From positions 32,936,821 to 33,000,820 of the forward strand of contig CM069590.1 in the NCBI GenBank assembly GCA_035771175.1: 64,000 bases of DNA. Direction: 5' to 3'. Each line of letters begins with the position of its first letter. Position 1 is the first letter of the stretch. Source of the stretch: Paratinospora sagittata (Eukaryota > Streptophyta > Magnoliopsida > Ranunculales > Menispermaceae). Below, one piece after another: positions 62,879-64,000 of this stretch. Under the pieces are notes generated by a model. The model was not told the DNA's origin and searched no databases. It saw only the letters and a list, made by a program, of their open reading frames with translations. The position numbers and the translations under genes were made by a program.

Positions 62879-63743
62879 GGATAGCCTCTGCAAATCTTAG
62901 CACATAAGGGATAAAATGAAGAACTAGCAGAATATCAAGACAGATTGCAATTTTGATTCAATTTGAAGCCTTTTTTTGCAAAGGCAAGAATCATTACTTT
63001 CTTCTCTTGAAAAACTCTTCGAAAAGCTCAATCTAACTTGCAAATATCGTGCGTGTTGTATTTTTGAAAATCAGAGAATGAGTGTTTTATAAAATTTGAA
63101 ATTGAAGGTTAAAGAGCAAGAGTAGTACAAAATGATTTGAATTCAAAAAATTGTTCAATCTAAAGTTTTTTGGGCGTGCGAGACAATGGGAATCATCTAG
63201 GTGTTACTAGAGAATATTTCGATTAGGATAACCTGGCAAAACTGTGAAGTAATAGAAAAATCGAGCAAGGAGAAGTGCCCACATTTTTCTCGTTAGAAAT
63301 ATCAGATTTTAGTCTAAGACGTGCCAATTGCTGGATAGCCTTATTTTTGAAATATTAATATTTTGACACTAAAGAACCATTTCATTGACTCAAAACACTT
63401 TGATATAAGATTAAACACTTTTAAATAATTCAAAACTCATTAAAATTATGATTAAAACCTTTCGGAAAACATTTTTGTAAAAATGACATACTATATCGAA
63501 AGTGATTTTGAAGACTTTGCAATTTTCAGAGTTTTGGTGCTAAGATTGATCGAGGGGTTACCTTACACACCAGAGATCAAACTAATGCATTAGACATGAG
63601 ATATGTCTTCGTTCTTCGAGCTTGATCATTGTAGAATTCGCAAGCTATTGTTTGATGTGTTCTTGATGCAAAACAGGTGATGTGTTGCTTTTTGATGTGT
63701 TATCTTACCGAGACCACTTCATATACTTAGAGTTTTAAACAAT
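62879..63743 (+). repeat. Satellite monomer 74 (865 bp, type C)
   Basis: Matches monomers 65 and 70 (cacataagg, gaaattgaagg, gaaatattaat, gtgttgctt). Confidence 0.97.
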
Positions 63744-64000
63744 GGATAGCCTCTGCAAATCTTAGCACACAAGGGATAAAATGAAGAACTAGCTGAACAT
63801 CAAGACAGATTGCAATTTTGATTCAATTCGAAGCCTTTTTTTGCAAAGGCAAGAATCATTACTTTCTTCTCTTGAAAAACTCTTCGAAAAGCTCAATCTA
63901 ACTTGCAAATATCGTGCGTGTTGAATTTTTGAAAATCAGAGAATGAGTGTTTTATAAAATTTGAAGTTGAAGGTTAAAGAGCAAGAGTACCAAAAAATGA
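63744..64000 (+). repeat. Satellite monomer 75 (first 257 bp only)
   Basis: Cut by the window edge. The visible part (tgaattttt, agtaccaaaa) matches type D monomer 71, continuing the 3460-bp periodicity. Confidence 0.95.

Larger units (their letters stand above)
1..64000 (+). repeat. ~865-bp satellite DNA array, 75 head-to-tail copies
   Basis: The motif ggatagcctctgcaaatctt, or a one- or two-base variant, recurs at 32, 897, 1762, 2626 and so on to 63744. Spacing is 862-866 bp except for five monomers of 810 bp. All copies lie on the same strand, and the sequence between anchors matches throughout with scattered substitutions and 1-4 bp indels. Base composition is strongly A+T-rich. No stretch departs from the repeat, so no gene, RNA gene, terminator, transposon or unique spacer is present. 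The array runs off both window edges. Tandem organisation and the copy count are seen directly; a role in centromere or heterochromatin is inferred from the general behaviour of such arrays. I do not recognise the family by sequence. Confidence 0.98.
57689..64000 (+). repeat. Tetramer periodicity of 3460 bp
   Basis: Monomers 69, 70 and 71 (B' C D) recur as 73, 74 and partial 75. Monomers 68 and 72 occupy the same A slot but differ at their 5' ends. The tetramer overlaps the second pentamer round, so the two amplifications were sequential. Confidence 0.88.

Noticed and set aside
1..64000. CRISPR array
   Set aside because: The whole 865-bp unit is repeated; there are no short repeats separated by unique spacers.
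1..64000. Tandem LTRs or a nested retroelement
   Set aside because: No TG...CA-bounded unit with target duplications, no primer-binding site or polypurine tract, and no internal coding domain was found. Monomers abut directly.
1..64000. Ribosomal DNA spacer repeats or another gene-linked tandem repeat
   Set aside because: No rRNA, tRNA or histone sequence is visible anywhere in the window.

Overview
The whole 64 kb window is one uninterrupted satellite-DNA array. A single A+T-rich sequence of about 865 bp repeats head to tail, always in the same orientation. There are 74 complete copies, a 31-bp tail of the preceding copy at the left edge and a 257-bp partial copy at the right edge. The monomer phase used here is arbitrary: each copy is counted from the conserved motif ggatagcctctgcaaatctt, the first at position 32. 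I see no protein-coding gene, RNA gene, transposon insertion, inversion or non-satellite spacer. The two open frames of about 70 codons (30077-30292 and 32099-32308) are chance products of stop-codon substitutions in single monomers.

The window is clearly eukaryotic heterochromatin: tens of kilobases of near-identical long monomers, higher-order repeats (HORs), no genes and few CpGs. This fits a centromeric, pericentromeric, subtelomeric or sex-chromosome satellite of a plant or invertebrate. I do not recognise the monomer and cannot name the organism.

Copies differ from each other at a limited set of positions, which lets them be sorted into subfamilies and the array be divided into zones. 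(1) 1-12130: loosely ordered monomers with local one- and two-monomer duplications (monomers 4/5; a ~1726-bp unit in about 8.07-11.5 kb). (2) 12131-25808: an alternating dimer of types X and Y (1730 bp) that changes into an X-Y'-Z trimer (2541 bp), where Y' carries a 55-bp deletion. (3) 25809-35210: trimer- and tetramer-scale order (2540 and 3405 bp), again including monomers with the same 55-bp deletion. (4) 35211-51633: an M/N dimer, two tandem dimers, and a seven-monomer unit (6050 bp) whose first three monomers recur. (5) 51634-64000: a five-monomer unit (4325 bp) present twice with no difference that I noticed, followed by a four-monomer periodicity (3460 bp); every complete monomer here is exactly 865 bp, so this looks like the most recently amplified part.

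Each monomer carries the same structural landmarks (monomer coordinates): a 6-bp-stem hairpin with a T-run loop at 90-107, a TATAAAA motif at 210-216, a 12-bp palindrome at 258-269, roughly helically phased A-tracts at 514-605, a GGTTACC motif at 678-684, and a dyad-rich segment at 693-753 with a long inverted repeat enclosing a 12-bp palindrome and a small hairpin. The 55-bp deletion in five monomers lies in that last segment. Several monomers are mosaics that switch subfamily in mid-repeat, as expected from unequal crossing-over or gene conversion. All comparisons were by eye; alignment and dot plot would be needed for exact identities.
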